Shown in pieces: positions 31,515-42,357 of a DNA stretch of 64,000 nucleotides. Under the pieces are notes generated by a model. The model had not been told where the DNA came from and searched no databases. It saw only the letters and a program-made list of their open reading frames with translations. A program made the position numbers and the translations under genes. The stretch spans positions 2,410,787 through 2,474,786 of the forward strand of contig OX155978.1 of NCBI GenBank assembly GCA_944548615.1. Direction: 5' to 3'. Each line of letters opens with the position of its first letter. Within the stretch, counting starts at the first letter, position 1. This DNA is from Micropterix aruncella. Lineage: Eukaryota; Arthropoda; Insecta; Lepidoptera; Micropterigidae.

Positions 31515-32465
31515 TATGTTTATTTTATTTTATTTTATTTTATTTTCATTTCTTAGGAAAACTTACAGCTAGTTAAACATATATAGGTACACATTGAGAG
31601 ATATGTGCTGAAGGCCAATTAAAAGTTTTCACACATAATAAAAAGATACAACAAGTGAATAAACAAACAACTATAACTAGATAGACGCTAATATTTCTAA
31701 GAAGAAAAGAACATATTGTTAAGTATAAGTTTCAAATTTCGAGAAGAGGTGTTGAATAGGTCAATATCAACTTCTCGTGCCAATACATTAAAACATCTAC
31801 TCGCTCGTATGACATAAGAATTATTCTTATAATTCGTTTTTGCAGTGGGCACGTAAAGCAGGTTGGGATGCCTGAGACGCGCACCAGGGGTACGTAAGCC
31901 CAAACGTCCAAGCAACTCGGGACAGTCAACCTTTCCATTTGCAATGTTTAGAAGATAGGACAGGTCCGCTACGCTCCTTCTTTTGGATAGTGGGAGAATA
32001 TGGAATTTCTTACAACGCGTTGAATAGCTAGGAATGTATGATTTAATTCTGAATTGCAAGTACCTGAGGAACCGTTTTTGAATGCCCTCTATGCGAGTTA
32101 TATAGGTATCGTAAGATGGGTTCCAAACCTGAGACGCATATTCGAGATGACTTCGAACCAATGCACAGTATAGTATTTTGAAGGTTTTAACTTTTTCAAA
32201 TTCTGCTGACATTCTAATTACAAAACCTAGTGCTTTGGACGCTCTCTTGACAATGTTGTCAATATGTTCATTAAAAAGCAGCTTAGAATCAAAAGTCACA
32301 CCTAAATCTTTAATGGAGGAAACTCTAGCCAAGGTGCTATTTTGAAGTTTGTAATTATATAGAGACGGTAGAGGCTTACGTGTGAAGGAGCAAATATAAC
32401 ACTTAGATACATTAAGGTCTAATTTGTTATGATTATTATTTCTAAACTGGTAATAACTCCACGAA
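31515..32465 (-). pseudogene. LINE reverse transcriptase C-terminal domain and 3' UTR
   Basis: The minus strand has an uninterrupted frame (31697-32332, 211 codons) covering the post-catalytic region: SSIKDLGVTFDSKLLFNEHI, KALGFVIRMSAEF, ILYCALVRSHLEYASQVWNP, IEGIQKRFLRYLQF and SRCFNVLAREVDIDLFNTS, then a stop. The reverse transcriptase motifs A-C are missing, so the copy is 5'-truncated near 32460. The 3' tail is TTTATTTTATTTTATTTTAT at the left. The open frame suggests a fairly recent insertion. Confidence 0.87.
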
Positions 32466-32604
32466 GAAGTATAGGTAGAACACTAAAAAAACACGCCAAA
32501 AAAATATAGGTCATGCAAATGGATTGGTCAATGGTGGCAATGGTCACTAAATAAATATTTACAATCTAATCGTGTTAATGCTGCTTACAAACATTTCAAA
32601 TAAA

Positions 32605-33280
32605 TATATTCTGTGGATGGTTGGGTACAACTCACTAAGCGTAAGAAGAGACTGGCTGTCAATCTGCCACATATATAAACTGCTTATGGGGTTCGTTGAT
32701 AATCCGACCATCCTTAGAAGAATCGGTCTGTTTGTACCCGCCAATTACAACCGTGCTAGGACTCACGTATTGTTCGCGTTACCGTGAGATAGAACTAACA
32801 TCATTCAATACTGTTTCAGGGTGCGGACGCTTCACTATGTACGACTGAGCCAGAATTGGATATTTGGACGGTGAACTTAGCACAACTGCAAGGTACGGTA
32901 ATGGCATTTCTTGGCGATCAAGTAATTAGATAAATATGTAGTATGTAGTATTAAAATTGTTAAATAGTAGTAACTAGTATAATAAGAAAGGTTAGATAAA
33001 CATTAGATATATGTAAGTATAATCGTGTAATATTACGCCCTAACGTATTTCTCTGTCTCGTTTGCTATAGTGTAGAATAATAATCTATATATCAGAATAA
33101 TAATCATAGTAATAGTAATGGAGTAGAGTAATAATAATATTATTAACAGTAGAATTATAATAATAGTCTATAGTAGAATAATAGTTATAATGTACAATAA
33201 TAGCCTAGAAAAATAATAAACGATTTGGAATCATCTGTACGGTTAATTATGTTTTGGGAAATAAATAAATAAATAAATAT
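32605..33280 (+). pseudogene. LINE C-terminal tail and 3' UTR
   Basis: Encodes LWMVGYNSLSVRRDWLSICH followed by LLMGFVDNPTILRRIGLFVP and ANYNRARTHVLFALP, related to 6045-6330. A stop follows; the next codons are DRTNIIQY. The UTR ends in AAATAAATAAATAAATA at about 33280. 32466-32604 between this and the previous LINE is unassigned. Confidence 0.8.
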
Positions 33281-33603
33281 TATAATGAATTAAAAAACAA
33301 GCCTTCCGTTACAAAAAGTGAACTACTGTAATAATCATTATTTTTATTACGGGTTTTTTATGATATATTTGTGGTGTATGTTTAACGTGACCATTATTTT
33401 TTCGTCAAAGCGGGACTCCTGCAGAACTTTGTAAAAAAAACTTTTTGGACTTTTACTACTTTTAATTCAATGAAAAACATAATAACTTGTTTACTAACAC
33501 TAAGTAGATATCTACGCAGTTGTTTTATATTTATCAGAGGAGCAAATTTGTTTCAAAATATCGGATTTAGTTTGTAAGTAAAATGGAGATGATTACATGA
33601 TTT

Positions 33604-33800
33604 ATTAATGTTAGTCTTGGAAATCAAAATGGCTTTCAAAACTGCGACACGTAACTGTTTTTTCGCTTGCCCATATTGTATTCATTAAAGGAAAAACTCT
33701 TTCGACAGGTGCGTTACTTCCAGGCAGACAAACGTACTCAATATTTATACGACAGTTAGTACAGTTGAGATTGTTATCACGGAAGCGTTTGAACAACTAT
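33604..33800 (-). pseudogene. hAT transposase C-terminal (dimerization) fragment
   Basis: The minus strand encodes CLPGSNAPVERVFPLMNTIW followed by ASEKTVTCRSFESHF. LPGSNAPVERVFSLMNxxWxxEK is the hallmark of the hATC dimerization region of one hAT transposase group. The upstream catalytic residues are absent. Flanking 33290-33600 and 34400-34550 may belong to the same element, but its ends were not identified. Confidence 0.8.
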
Positions 33801-33837
33801 GTACGTATCCCTACGTATCCCAAAACACAATACCACT

Positions 33838-34100
33838 TTTTTTTCCTACTCCTTCTCCGTACATGCAGCTCGACTGTGGAATCAGCTTCCTTTAACTATT
33901 CGATGCGCAAGCTCGCTGTTCACCTTTAAGCAATCATTGAAAAAGCACTTCCTTTCACAATAAACATTAATCATAAATTCTAACCTTTCCGTTATCCCCT
34001 CCCTTTCCTTACCTTATTTTGGCAGGTTATTTATTTACTTATTTATTTATTCATTTATTTGTTATTATATCAAAATATTTATGTATATACATATACATAC
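33838..34100 (+). pseudogene. LINE C-terminal tail (CR1-like, as at 1021-1705)
   Basis: Encodes YSFSVHAARLWNQLPLTIRC followed by ASSLFTFKQSLKKHFLSQ and a stop at about 33962, then an AT-rich 3' UTR with TTATTTATTTACTTATTTAT. It matches the minus-strand relic at 1303-1500 (HSARLWNQFPHSIRH). Confidence 0.8.
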
Positions 34101-34596
34101 ATATAATATGTCCAACTCAAAAAATTATTTATATATTTACTTTTTACTTTAGATACACACACAATGTTTATTATATGCTATAAATTCAAATTTAATTTCC
34201 AGCTATAATTTTGTTGCCTACTCTTCTTTTCGCACCAGCATGTTGGTTGACTGGAAGATATTGCTGTAGTGTAGCAATAAGTCCGCCATTGTACCTTATT
34301 TTTATTGTTCAAGAAAGAGATTTTCATTCATTCATTCATTCATTCATTCATTCATTCAACAACTCGACCCAACGGTCTTCAGCAGCAACATTCTCAGAAT
34401 TCCAGCTTGTGATTTTGTCATCTTTTGGCTTAAATTATCTTTTGGTGTGTTTGCGAAAGCGGGACATTTTTGATCTCGCTGGGGGCAGCGGGACAGACAG
34501 CCTGAACGCGGGACTGTCCCGCCCAAAGCGGCATATAAATATAAAATAAGTTTTAGAGTGTGAATTCGTGGAAACTACACATTTTACATCTTGCGG
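34101..34596. other. Unassigned, with an (ATTC)n microsatellite
   Basis: (ATTC)n at about 34323-34357. A GCGGGACATTTTT / GCGGGACTGTCCCGC region at 34455-34535 may be a hAT end related to the 33604 relic. Confidence 0.45.
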
Positions 34597-35229
34597 TGTC
34601 GACTACAACGGGCGAGCCCGTCACCACAGGACGTTTTAGCGATTAGTCGTTCTGTCGCCCTGCAGTGAACGTAGAAGACTTTGGACAGTACAATTCTACG
34701 TCCAGCTACGTCACAACCCGTGAGAGTCCAACGCCTTACCGCGAGTTAGCCAGGAATAAACCCGGCGGGCTCGAGATACTCGCGCCCTCACTTCCAATTG
34801 TGACCAGATGTCTCCGGTCTCTCGATTGGTTCCGAGTTCGAGGTCGCTTGCGCGGTCCTCTCCCTTACGAAGCGGTGAAACGGTGTGCACCGAATCTATC
34901 GCGGACCAAGGCGTCGTTTGCCCGACTCTGAACCGGGATCGGATGGCCAATGGTCATTTCAAGAGCAGTCGCCGTAAGGTAGACAACCACCCCCGCTCTA
35001 TAGGAAACAATACAGTTCCCAGACTCCCCCGACTGTTAGTCGGAGAGCACAGTCGATTGGCTTGCGCCGCTCGGTGCGCAGACCGTCCAGGAGCGCCAGA
35101 GGTTTGATCCCCAGGGGAGACTGGTTGACCCAGTGTCCTACCCAGGTTCGCACCCCATGCGTGGAGGCCATCGGATGGGTGTTGACCCGTGAGTGTGACC
35201 GACCCTGAACACATGGGTCATCGTGGCCA
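34597..35229 (-). repeat. Family A copy 8
   Basis: From the 3' end (GTCGACTACAACGGGCGAGC on the plus strand) to GGGTCATCGTGGCCAC, lacking the outermost 5' end. It is the closest relative of copy 1: both read ATGACCATTGGCCATCCGAT where other copies read ACGACCATCGGCTACCCGAT. Confidence 0.87.
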
Positions 35230-35259
35230 CCGTACACATTATACAAAAAAATCGGTTGT

Positions 35260-36125
35260 GCCACTCCAAGACTTTTCCGGCTAGCAGACTACCGGACTTA
35301 CACGGTCCGGTGGCGTAGTGGTTAGGTCGCCTGATCTTACATTGTAAAGTCCCGGGTTCGATTCTCGGCTGGGTCACCATTTTCCGTTGGGATCAAATTA
35401 ACGGAATTGCATTTTCAACTCTGTCGAAGAAATGCAATAACAAGACACACACTTACACACATATTACATGCACATATACTTATAAACATTTTATAGTAGG
35501 GTTGGTTGTAAGAGATTGTCATATGTCAATAAACCCGCCCATTGTGAAATTTCTTAATAAAGAGTAGAAAACAAAACAAACAAACAAACTATCCCTCCAG
35601 CGCGCCTAACACCTTAACCCCCACCCCCCTTCACTCCCCCAACACCTCTTTAAACCCCCAAACTCCCCAACCCCCAACTCTTCCCAGCCCCTTCCCCCCC
35701 AAACCCCTCCCCAATACCAATAAAACCCCCAACCCAAACCCAAACACCGAAAAACCCCCAAATCCACACCCCAACGCCTCCCCCCAAAAACCCCAACCCC
35801 TAACCTCCCTAATGCCACCTCTAACGCAACCTCCTTATCCCCCCTACCAACGCTTCACTAAACCTTTGCCAACCCCCCCCCCCCCCACCACCACCAAACA
35901 AATGTCCTTCCCCTTCATACCCCCATCCCCCCACACCCCTTTTGAATCCTAACCACTTGGGTATCTATTAAAACATTCTAGATAAAGCGGGATAGGGACC
36001 CACGGTAAAAGAAGAACATGGGAAGAAGAAGAATATTTTCGTCCGCAAATTTATACATCCTGAGTATTTGGTCTATCTTCAAAGTTAAAGCAATCGCGAT
36101 AAGGCGGGACAGCCCCTCCCCTCCC
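35260..36125 (+). repeat. C-rich repeat family G, split by a SINE
   Basis: The left scrap ACTTTTCCGGCTAGCAGACT (35271-35300) and the right CCTCCAGCGCGCCTAACACC (35595 on) are contiguous at 9548-9630. A long C/A-rich low-complexity tract (35600-35940, including a run of about 13 C at 35873) follows, then GATAAAGCGGGATAGGGACC blocks as at 6600. Confidence 0.6.
35304..35589 (+). mobile_element. tRNA-derived SINE, copy 2
   Basis: Head GGTCCGG...CTGGGTC with A-box TGGCGTAGTGGTTAGG and B-box CGGGTTCGATTCTCGG, ACCA then TTTTCC, body GGGATCAAATTAACGGAATT, tail (CAAA)n ending at 35589. It matches the minus-strand copy at 18330-18602. Confidence 0.88.
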
Positions 36126-36884
36126 TTACTTTTTGGTGCAATCTTTGTTTTATTTTGTTTATTTTATTTCTGGTATTTTATTTCTGTTTATTTTATTTCT
36201 GTTTATTTTATTTCTGGTATTTTATACATAGACAGAAGATATTATACATAGAAGATAAATAACTTTTGGAATTATGGCTTTGATATTGTGGTAAGACGCT
36301 ATTAAATCAATGCTGCCAGAAAGAAGAGGAATTAGTTTCATAGCCGCCGCTCGCTAAAAATTAAAGTATTTTGCAATGGTTGTTTTATTGCGAATTTCTG
36401 TGGTGCAATATTTGTTTTATTTTATTTAGTTTATTTCTGTTATCCGTTGATATGGCAAAATGCTTACTTTACGAACCTTTCTATTTTTATTTATGTTATA
36501 GCGACCAAAATAGCGTTGATGACGAACTTGATGGCGATGTAAAATCATTAGTTGGGTATAAAATTACATTGTTTGCACGAAATAAACCAACCGGGCTAAA
36601 ATAATCCAAGCAGGGCACTTTTAGGTGTATTCAATAAATTTGTGGGAATATAAAATGAGTTGTGACTTGGTAATGAATACTGGTTGAAACATAGTTTCAT
36701 TGAACCTCCACATCATAAGAATCACCTAAAGGAATATATGACAAAAGAAATTGATAATTTCTCAAATGGTAAAAAAATCATCAATTCTGGCGAACAACCC
36801 CGAAACTATCTACAAGGTGACGAGGGTCCCACAAAATAATGGGAGGAAGTAAACTGCTAATAAGTGAAAATGGCTATACTGGCA
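36126..36884. other. Unassigned with TTTATTTC repeats
   Basis: 36145-36225 repeats TTTATTTTATTTCTG and TGGTATTTTATTTC. A similar TTTGTTTTATTTTATTTAG occurs at 36410. No supported gene. Confidence 0.4.
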
Positions 36885-38265
36885 ATGATGGCAAAATGGA
36901 TAACGATGTTACTCAATAGATTTACAACAGGATGGATGAAGTGGAGACAACTAAACAGGCGTTATGTGCGACAGAAAACTACCCCTTAAAATCAAAGGGC
37001 AAATGTATAAGACAGCCCTGATCCATACAAGACCTACTGTCTTGTATGGATCAGAATGTTGGGCGACTAACACACACACATTTATTTATTATTTATTAGT
37101 TTTAAATAATATTCAAGGGCATTACAGATGAATACAATTCGCCCTTGAATATTAAAGCTAGAGTGTAAGTCTAAAAATAAATGACTTACATAACTAAATT
37201 AATGCTAACATTGAACAAGAAAAAAACATAAAAATATAAAACTAAATAAAAGACAGATTATGATAAACATGAGATAGTAGGGAGTTGCCTTTTTAGCTGC
37301 CAAAGGGATATACAAAAGATATCTATTTCTGTGGGTAAGGAATTAAGAAGAGCTATAACCCTTCCCACTGGCATGTCTACAAAAATATTTGTACGGTGGT
37401 ACGGCACATTAAACAATAGATGCGATCTCTTCACTGTGTAATTTACCGGTACGTACAATTCAAACTTACATAGTATCTCTGGCAAATAAATAGTTCCTTG
37501 GATTAATTTATATGCAAATATAATTAGTGAAATATATCGACGCGTTTCAAGACTGTTGTATTCTACCATTCCTAGACAAAATCGGACGGAAATAAGTATG
37601 GATAAATAATGTATTTTCTGTAATAAATATATCTTTAAAATTTTCTTTGAATACGCTCTACCATCTGAATGTATTTTTTTTTACTTGTACACCAGATGAC
37701 CGAGTTATATTCAAGTATGCTACCGACTAAACAATTATATAGTAGAAACATTACATGAATATTATTAAACTATTTGCATATGCGAATAACAAAACCGACC
37801 ATTTTGCTAGCACGATTGCAAATATTTGTAATGTGTGCACGGAAGTTCAACCGCGTATCAAATGTAATTCCCAGGTCCCTCACCTCGGTTGACCTTAACA
37901 AACAGCATCTTAATAAACTACATGCAACAGAAATGCGCACGCTAAGCTGGTCAGCGGGTGTCACACTATTAGACAAAATCCGAAATGAGTAGGTACTTAA
38001 GGGGATTTCTTAAAGTCGCTCCGATAATTGATTAGCTCAAAGAAAGACGCTTACGGTGGTACGGTCACGTCCAGCGACGCCCAGATGATCACATGGTGAA
38101 ACTTGCCTTAGACCTACCAACGACGAAACGTGCTCTTGCAAGACCATCCGATACCTGGTTGACGACGGTTGAAAAAGACCTGAGAGAAGCTCAACTCGAC
38201 GCCGACATAGTACAAGATCGTGCTCAGTGGAGGAGAAGGACGAGGAAAGCCGACCCCAAGTAAAT
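36885..38265 (+). pseudogene. RTE-like LINE C-terminal region, split by another LINE
   Basis: The first part (36885-37071) encodes, with frameshifts, NDGKMDNDVTQ, TTPLKSKGK-like and VLYGSECWATN. The second part (37900-38263) continues in the same frame as KQHLNKLHATEMRTLSWSAG, then RLRWYGHVQRRPDDHMVKLA and ends AQWRRRTRKADPK. LYGSECW and RRLRWYGHVxRR are hallmarks of RTE/Bov-B type reverse transcriptase tails. The reading frame is restored exactly when the 828-bp insert is removed. The 3' end is a short GAAGAAGAAGAAG run. Confidence 0.85.
37072..37899 (-). pseudogene. LINE C-terminal domain nested in the RTE-like LINE
   Basis: Minus strand: STEVRDLGITFDTRLNFRAH, ASKMVGFVIRICK, LYNCLVGSILEYNSVIW, RIQRKF, then after frameshifts YNSLETRRYISLIIF, YVPVNYTVKRSHLLFNVPYH and RTNIF. 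It is the same type as 31515-32465 and 5690-6345. The tail is at the left (ATTTATTTATTATTTATTAG). TAAC is present at both borders (37068-37071, 37896-37899), a likely 4-bp duplication. A hairpin TTCAAGGGC...GCCCTTGAA lies in the 3' UTR (37108-37148). Confidence 0.87.
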
Positions 38266-39264
38266 GGGACAGGGTCTAGGAAGAAGAAGAAGATGTGAAA
38301 ATGGCTATACTTAGGGCATTAAGTAATTTGGTTTTATCGCAACATTTTCATCTAGAATTTATCTCGATGCTCGTCCACGCATTCCGTTGATCGCTGTTTT
38401 CTCAATGTCGCCTCGTAAAACTGATATCTACGTTATACTACTGGGCGATGGTTTGACTCTTTATTACATATGTAGTGACTCATGATGATGAACAATGCAA
38501 CATTAAACTTAGCAGACAATTATAATTCCAAGATTTAATTGACTTAATATCAACAACACAATTTTTTAACCGCCTGATGACTAATAGCTTTCAAAGAAAT
38601 GATTATTTCATTTTTAAATGCGTCTTTCTTACGTTGCAAATAATTAATATATGGATATAGCATCTTTCACAATTGCAAATATTAATTCACATAAAAAATC
38701 CCCTACTTAACATCAGAATTAGCGATATATAAGAGCGAACATTAAGCTTATTAATCACTCTTGTTTGACGTTATCAATGGTAAGCCCTCTCCATCTATTA
38801 GCTTCTTCTCGAATAACTAAATGGTCTAATAATTAAACACTGTGTTTATCCTATCGTGTGTATGCCGAGGGATCAAGGCTTCACAACGTTGGGCTCTGAT
38901 CATATCGACAACGCACGACATCAGAGAATCCCCACAGATATACAAGTATGTATTCTGGTAACCACACTGTTTGTTGACTGGCTAAAAGCTTTTTTACTTA
39001 GTTTTCCTTATTATATTCCTAAGCAATATTTAATCTATGCTAAGCGTTTTCAAAAGTTTCCGGGAAAACATACTACATACTTTATCAAAGAAACATACGA
39101 AATTTCCTCCTATTGGAAGGCTACAAAATCCGTAATATAGATTACAAGTAGTAATGGGAGCAAGAAAGCTGCCTTTAGGTGCACCATATGATATAGGAAA
39201 TTTCCCACTTATTTAATGTTTCTTCACAATCACTTATTAAAAAATATATTATTGTTGATTAAAA
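38266..39264. other. Unassigned, possibly low-copy sequence
   Basis: About 1 kb without recognised repeat ends. A 94-codon frame (38856-39140, plus) has no motif I recognise and no splice or promoter context I can defend. It is one of the few stretches that might be single-copy host DNA. Confidence 0.4.
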
Positions 39265-39800
39265 TTAAAATTAATTATGAAAAATTAATCCCTTCTTCTG
39301 TACGGATCGGAAACGTGGATGTTACTACAATCGGACCGCAACAAATTCGAAGTCTTTCAAATGCGATGCTTGAGGCAGATTTTCGGTGTCTCACTCCGCG
39401 ACCGAATTCGAAACGAAAGCATTAGAGAAAGATGCCATCTACTAACAACGATAGAAGAAGAAGTACAAAAACGTCGACTACGATGGTTCGGACATGTTTG
39501 CCGAATCAACGATAATCGCTTGCCACGTAAACTTCTTTGGCGAGACCGTCCGACAGAATGGAGAATTCAGTGACCGGCACCGAAGAAAACCTGGCTAAAT
39601 AACATCAAAGACGACCATAAGAATCAACGATTATCGGCTATCGATGCTAGAGACGTGGCGAAAAATCGTCAAGAATGGAGGCGATTCGTGAATGGAGTAC
39701 GAGATCCAGCGGCACCGACAGCAGCGTATTGGCTGCGAGGGCGGCCCCCTCCCCAATCGCCGGCTACGAATAAATAATATTAAGTAAATAATAATAATAA
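39265..39800 (+). pseudogene. RTE-like LINE C-terminal tail
   Basis: Encodes VLYGSETWMLLQ-like, QMRCLRQIFGVSLRDRIRNE, RLRWFGHVCRINDNRLPRKL and, after a frameshift near 39570, TWLNNIKDDHKNQRLSAIDA and RDVAKNRQEWRRFVNGVRDP, ending at a stop near 39770. A short tail with (TAA)n-like AATAATAATAATAA follows. This is the RTE-clade tail; the catalytic domain is missing. Confidence 0.85.
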
Positions 39801-40120
39801 TTTTAATTAAAATAATGATTACGTTACAAGGACAAATCCATCGAGACAACTTCATGGATCTGAGAATTATGAATATCTGCCTCTAGATCAGTAATGACGG
39901 GATTTTATAGGGACCCTCTTCATTATTCTATTTACGCGATTGCCCAACTAAAATGAGTGTAATGTATTCAGAATTCATCTATGTATGTTTTTCGTTTCAT
40001 TATTACGCCATAACTTCTAAACGCTTGAAGCAATTTAGAAGTGTGTGGTATTGTAAGAGTCATTATGTCGTCCCGAGTGTCATAGGCAGCTTAACTGTCC
40101 AAATATCAAGTAACTAGAAA
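39801..40120 (+). repeat. Repeat family E copy and unassigned sequence
   Basis: 39935-40120 begins GCGATTGCCCAACTAAAATG and continues TTCATCTATGTATGTTTTTC and AAGTGTGTGGTATTGTAAGA; truncated at the right. Confidence 0.6.
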
Positions 40121-40216
40121 TAAGTAATACAAAAATTAAGTCCATTATATTGCGCGGCATATTAGACCGATGCGCAATTGTTACCGACAAATACGTAACA
40201 GCGTATTTGCAGGAGC

Positions 40217-40545
40217 ATCATTTTTGCGACATGTTTTGAGTAATGCTGACGCCACGCGTTCTATAGTTAAGCAGTCTGACCATTTGCTCTGAGTTCTTTA
40301 TTGCATTCACGGTCTCCTGACGAATTTACAGACACTGTGGGGTAGCTTTCCAATACACTGTGGGGGTAGGCTAGGTTAGGTTAGGTTAATTTTTGTGACA
40401 TGTATGGAGTAATGCTGACGCCACGCGTTCTATTGTTAAGCAGTCTGACCATTTGTTCTGAGTTCTTTATTGCATCCACGGTCTACTGACGAATTTTCAG
40501 ACACTGTGGGGTAGCTTTCCAAAACACTGTGGGGTAGGCACTAAT
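40217..40545 (+). repeat. Tandem duplication (about 165 bp unit) joined by (TTAGG)n
   Basis: Two direct copies share GTAATGCTGACGCCACGCGT, TTAAGCAGTCTGACCATTTG, GAGTTCTTTATTGCATYCAC and ACACTGTGGGGTAGCTTTCC. Between them is GGCTAGGTTAGGTTAGGTTA (40369-40388), about three TTAGG units. Confidence 0.88.
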
Positions 40546-40950
40546 TAAAATTACAACTTTCCTAGTACGCCAGCGCCAGATATCCCGGAATCTGGCCGAC
40601 TGACTCCAGCACCGGCTCTAGCGTTTTTGGCGTCCTAGGCGAAAACAAATTCTGCACCCTCATTAAAGTGCCTTCGGCGAGGTCTGCCGGGTATGGAATT
40701 ATGGTATGGAGTGGAACTTCGGTAATTTTTTTTTGTTAATATTTTTTATAACAAAGAATTTGATTTTATAACCTTTGTTTAATGACTGGGATATGGTAAA
40801 TTAATAAAACTAATGTCAATTTTACATAAAATTCATATAATTTAATCGGGTGATAAAGTAGTTCTAACAACGGCTTTGCATTTTGCACTAATAGATTAAT
40901 AGTTAGAAATCTAAATAAGTTTTAGAAAGCTTCATAACACACATTAGGTA

Positions 40951-41408
40951 TTATAAATAGGATAGAAAACGAATTTACCGCGTGAAATTTGTAGGACCCG
41001 ACGTTTCGGTAACGTTGAAGCCACCGTTGTCTAGGGTAGACTAAAGAGCTGTCAGTCCGTTGTTTTGCGGGTAGACCGCAAACCGCTGCGGCCACTGCGT
41101 AGGTTATAACGGTGGTGGGGGGCCGGGCTCGGAGCGCGGGAATTTTGAAAATCCGTCTTGCACACAACACTCACTGTATCCTATTTTACGTCTTTGCGTT
41201 CGGCGTTCGGCGGCGGGAACATTTTAAGAAGAGGGTTCCACGTAGAAGAGAGTTTGTAGCCGTCGTCTCTATTGACAGCTCTTCAGTCTACCCTAGACAA
41301 CGGTGGCTGTAACGTCACCGAAACGTCGGGTCCGACAAATTTCACGCGGTAAATTCGTTTTCTATCCTATTTATAATGTCAAACAACCGCGATAGTCTTC
41401 GATTTTAT
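40951..41408. mobile_element. Foldback Penelope-like element with 12-bp target duplication
   Basis: Flanked by exact ACACATTAGGTA repeats (40939-40950 and 41409-41420). The left about 325 bp are the element 3' region in minus orientation (TTATAAATAGGATAGAAAAC ... GAGAGTTTGTAGCCG) and the right about 130 bp are the same terminus in plus orientation, ending ATCGAAGACT-type sequence in reverse. The minus-strand part includes only the last codons of the GIY-YIG protein. The exact duplication shows that the foldback form itself was the inserted unit. Confidence 0.9.
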
Positions 41409-41608
41409 ACACATTAGGTATATATGGGTTTATAGGTTTTATAATAGCATTATCTATAGTTGTCTCAATAACAAACAGAAACTCACAGATAGTTTTACAG
41501 TTTTTATAACACTTGAAAAATACACAAAGTCAGTTATACTTTACAATACTTAAAAAATACACAAATACATACTTGATATTTTTTGATATAGGATAATTGT
41601 TTTCGTAA

Positions 41609-42045
41609 CTACGGTCTAAAAGTCACTTTAATCCTAAAGTCCTTATGGTAATTTTCTTGCTTTCTGCTTAGTAAATTCTTGTATGAGTTACGAGGTCGCT
41701 CAACGGATCCGGCTCCTTGGTTTCCTTTCCTTATTCTCCCTGAGTCTCGAAACATCAGTCTGTAATCCCACAGACTCGAGCCGTGCCCAGTATACAAGAT
41801 ACTAGGAGCACACATACGATCCTCATCCGTATATCCCCGTAACCGCAGTCGCGCATCTATATACTCGTGTCCACGTAAACTGTTCGGAAAGCGTTATAGC
41901 TGGCAATATCAAATCTTCGATCAATAAATTCCTTCTACTTCATTCAAGACCGCCTTTCATTACGGAGATAACTCGTAAGTTGATACCACCACCACACACC
42001 GAACAATTTGGAGTCTTGTGAGGGGTGGTCCCTCACAAGTCGAAG
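41609..42045 (-). repeat. Repeat family H, copy 2, within the hAT element
   Basis: The reverse complement of 30290-30640: GGCTCCTTGGTTTCCTTTCC, CACAGACTCGAGCCGTGCCC, CACACATACGATCCTCATCC. Class unknown; it may be part of a hAT interior, since it lies inside the hAT borders here. Confidence 0.65.
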
Positions 42046-42111
42046 AAAAATGAGCTTGTGAGTTGTTGATCGGCGTGCACTGACGAATCGGTTTGATATA
42101 TGTCAAAATAA

Positions 42112-42265
42112 TATATGGCAATATTGGCATCAAAGAGATCTATAAAAAATCGCTTGTCTGTAGCTATCTCACTTTCAATAGAAATTGTCGCCGGACTCAC
42201 ATGTCTCTCCTGGCATATTGTACTACGCAGATTGGTTTTAATTAGCTTAAGTTTTGAAAAACTAA
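42112..42265 (-). pseudogene. hAT transposase extreme C-terminus
   Basis: The minus strand encodes FSKLKLIKTNLRSTICQERH followed by VSPATISIESEIATDKRFFI and DLFDANIA. This matches the terminal pattern FSKLKLIKTYLRSTMSQERLxxLAxISIE of zinc-finger MYM-type (hAT-derived) proteins and their transposases. The catalytic region and most of the dimerization domain are missing. A related scrap is at 50405-50505 (plus). Confidence 0.8.
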
Positions 42266-42357
42266 AAAATAAAATGTCCGTTTTGCGCCCTCTAAACTGT
42301 TGCGCCCTAGGCGGTCGCCTAGGTTGCCTATATGGACGAGCCGGCCCTGACTGGCTC

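Larger units (their letters stand above)
40607..42349 (-). mobile_element. hAT transposon relic with 8-bp target duplication
   Basis: The left end CAGCACCGGCTCTAGC and the inverted right end CAGGGCCGGCTCGTCC match at 10 of the first 12 positions. Flanks are ACTGACTC (40599-40606) and ACTGGCTC (42350-42357), an 8-bp duplication with one change, as expected for hAT. Subterminal GGCGTCCTAGGCG (left) and GCGCCCTAGGCGG (right) also agree. A transposase remnant lies on the minus strand. Nested inside are a foldback Penelope-like element and a copy of repeat H. Confidence 0.85.

Noticed and set aside
38856..39140. 94-codon frame as a host gene
   Set aside because: No motif, promoter or splice support. 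Left as unassigned, although it might be low-copy sequence.
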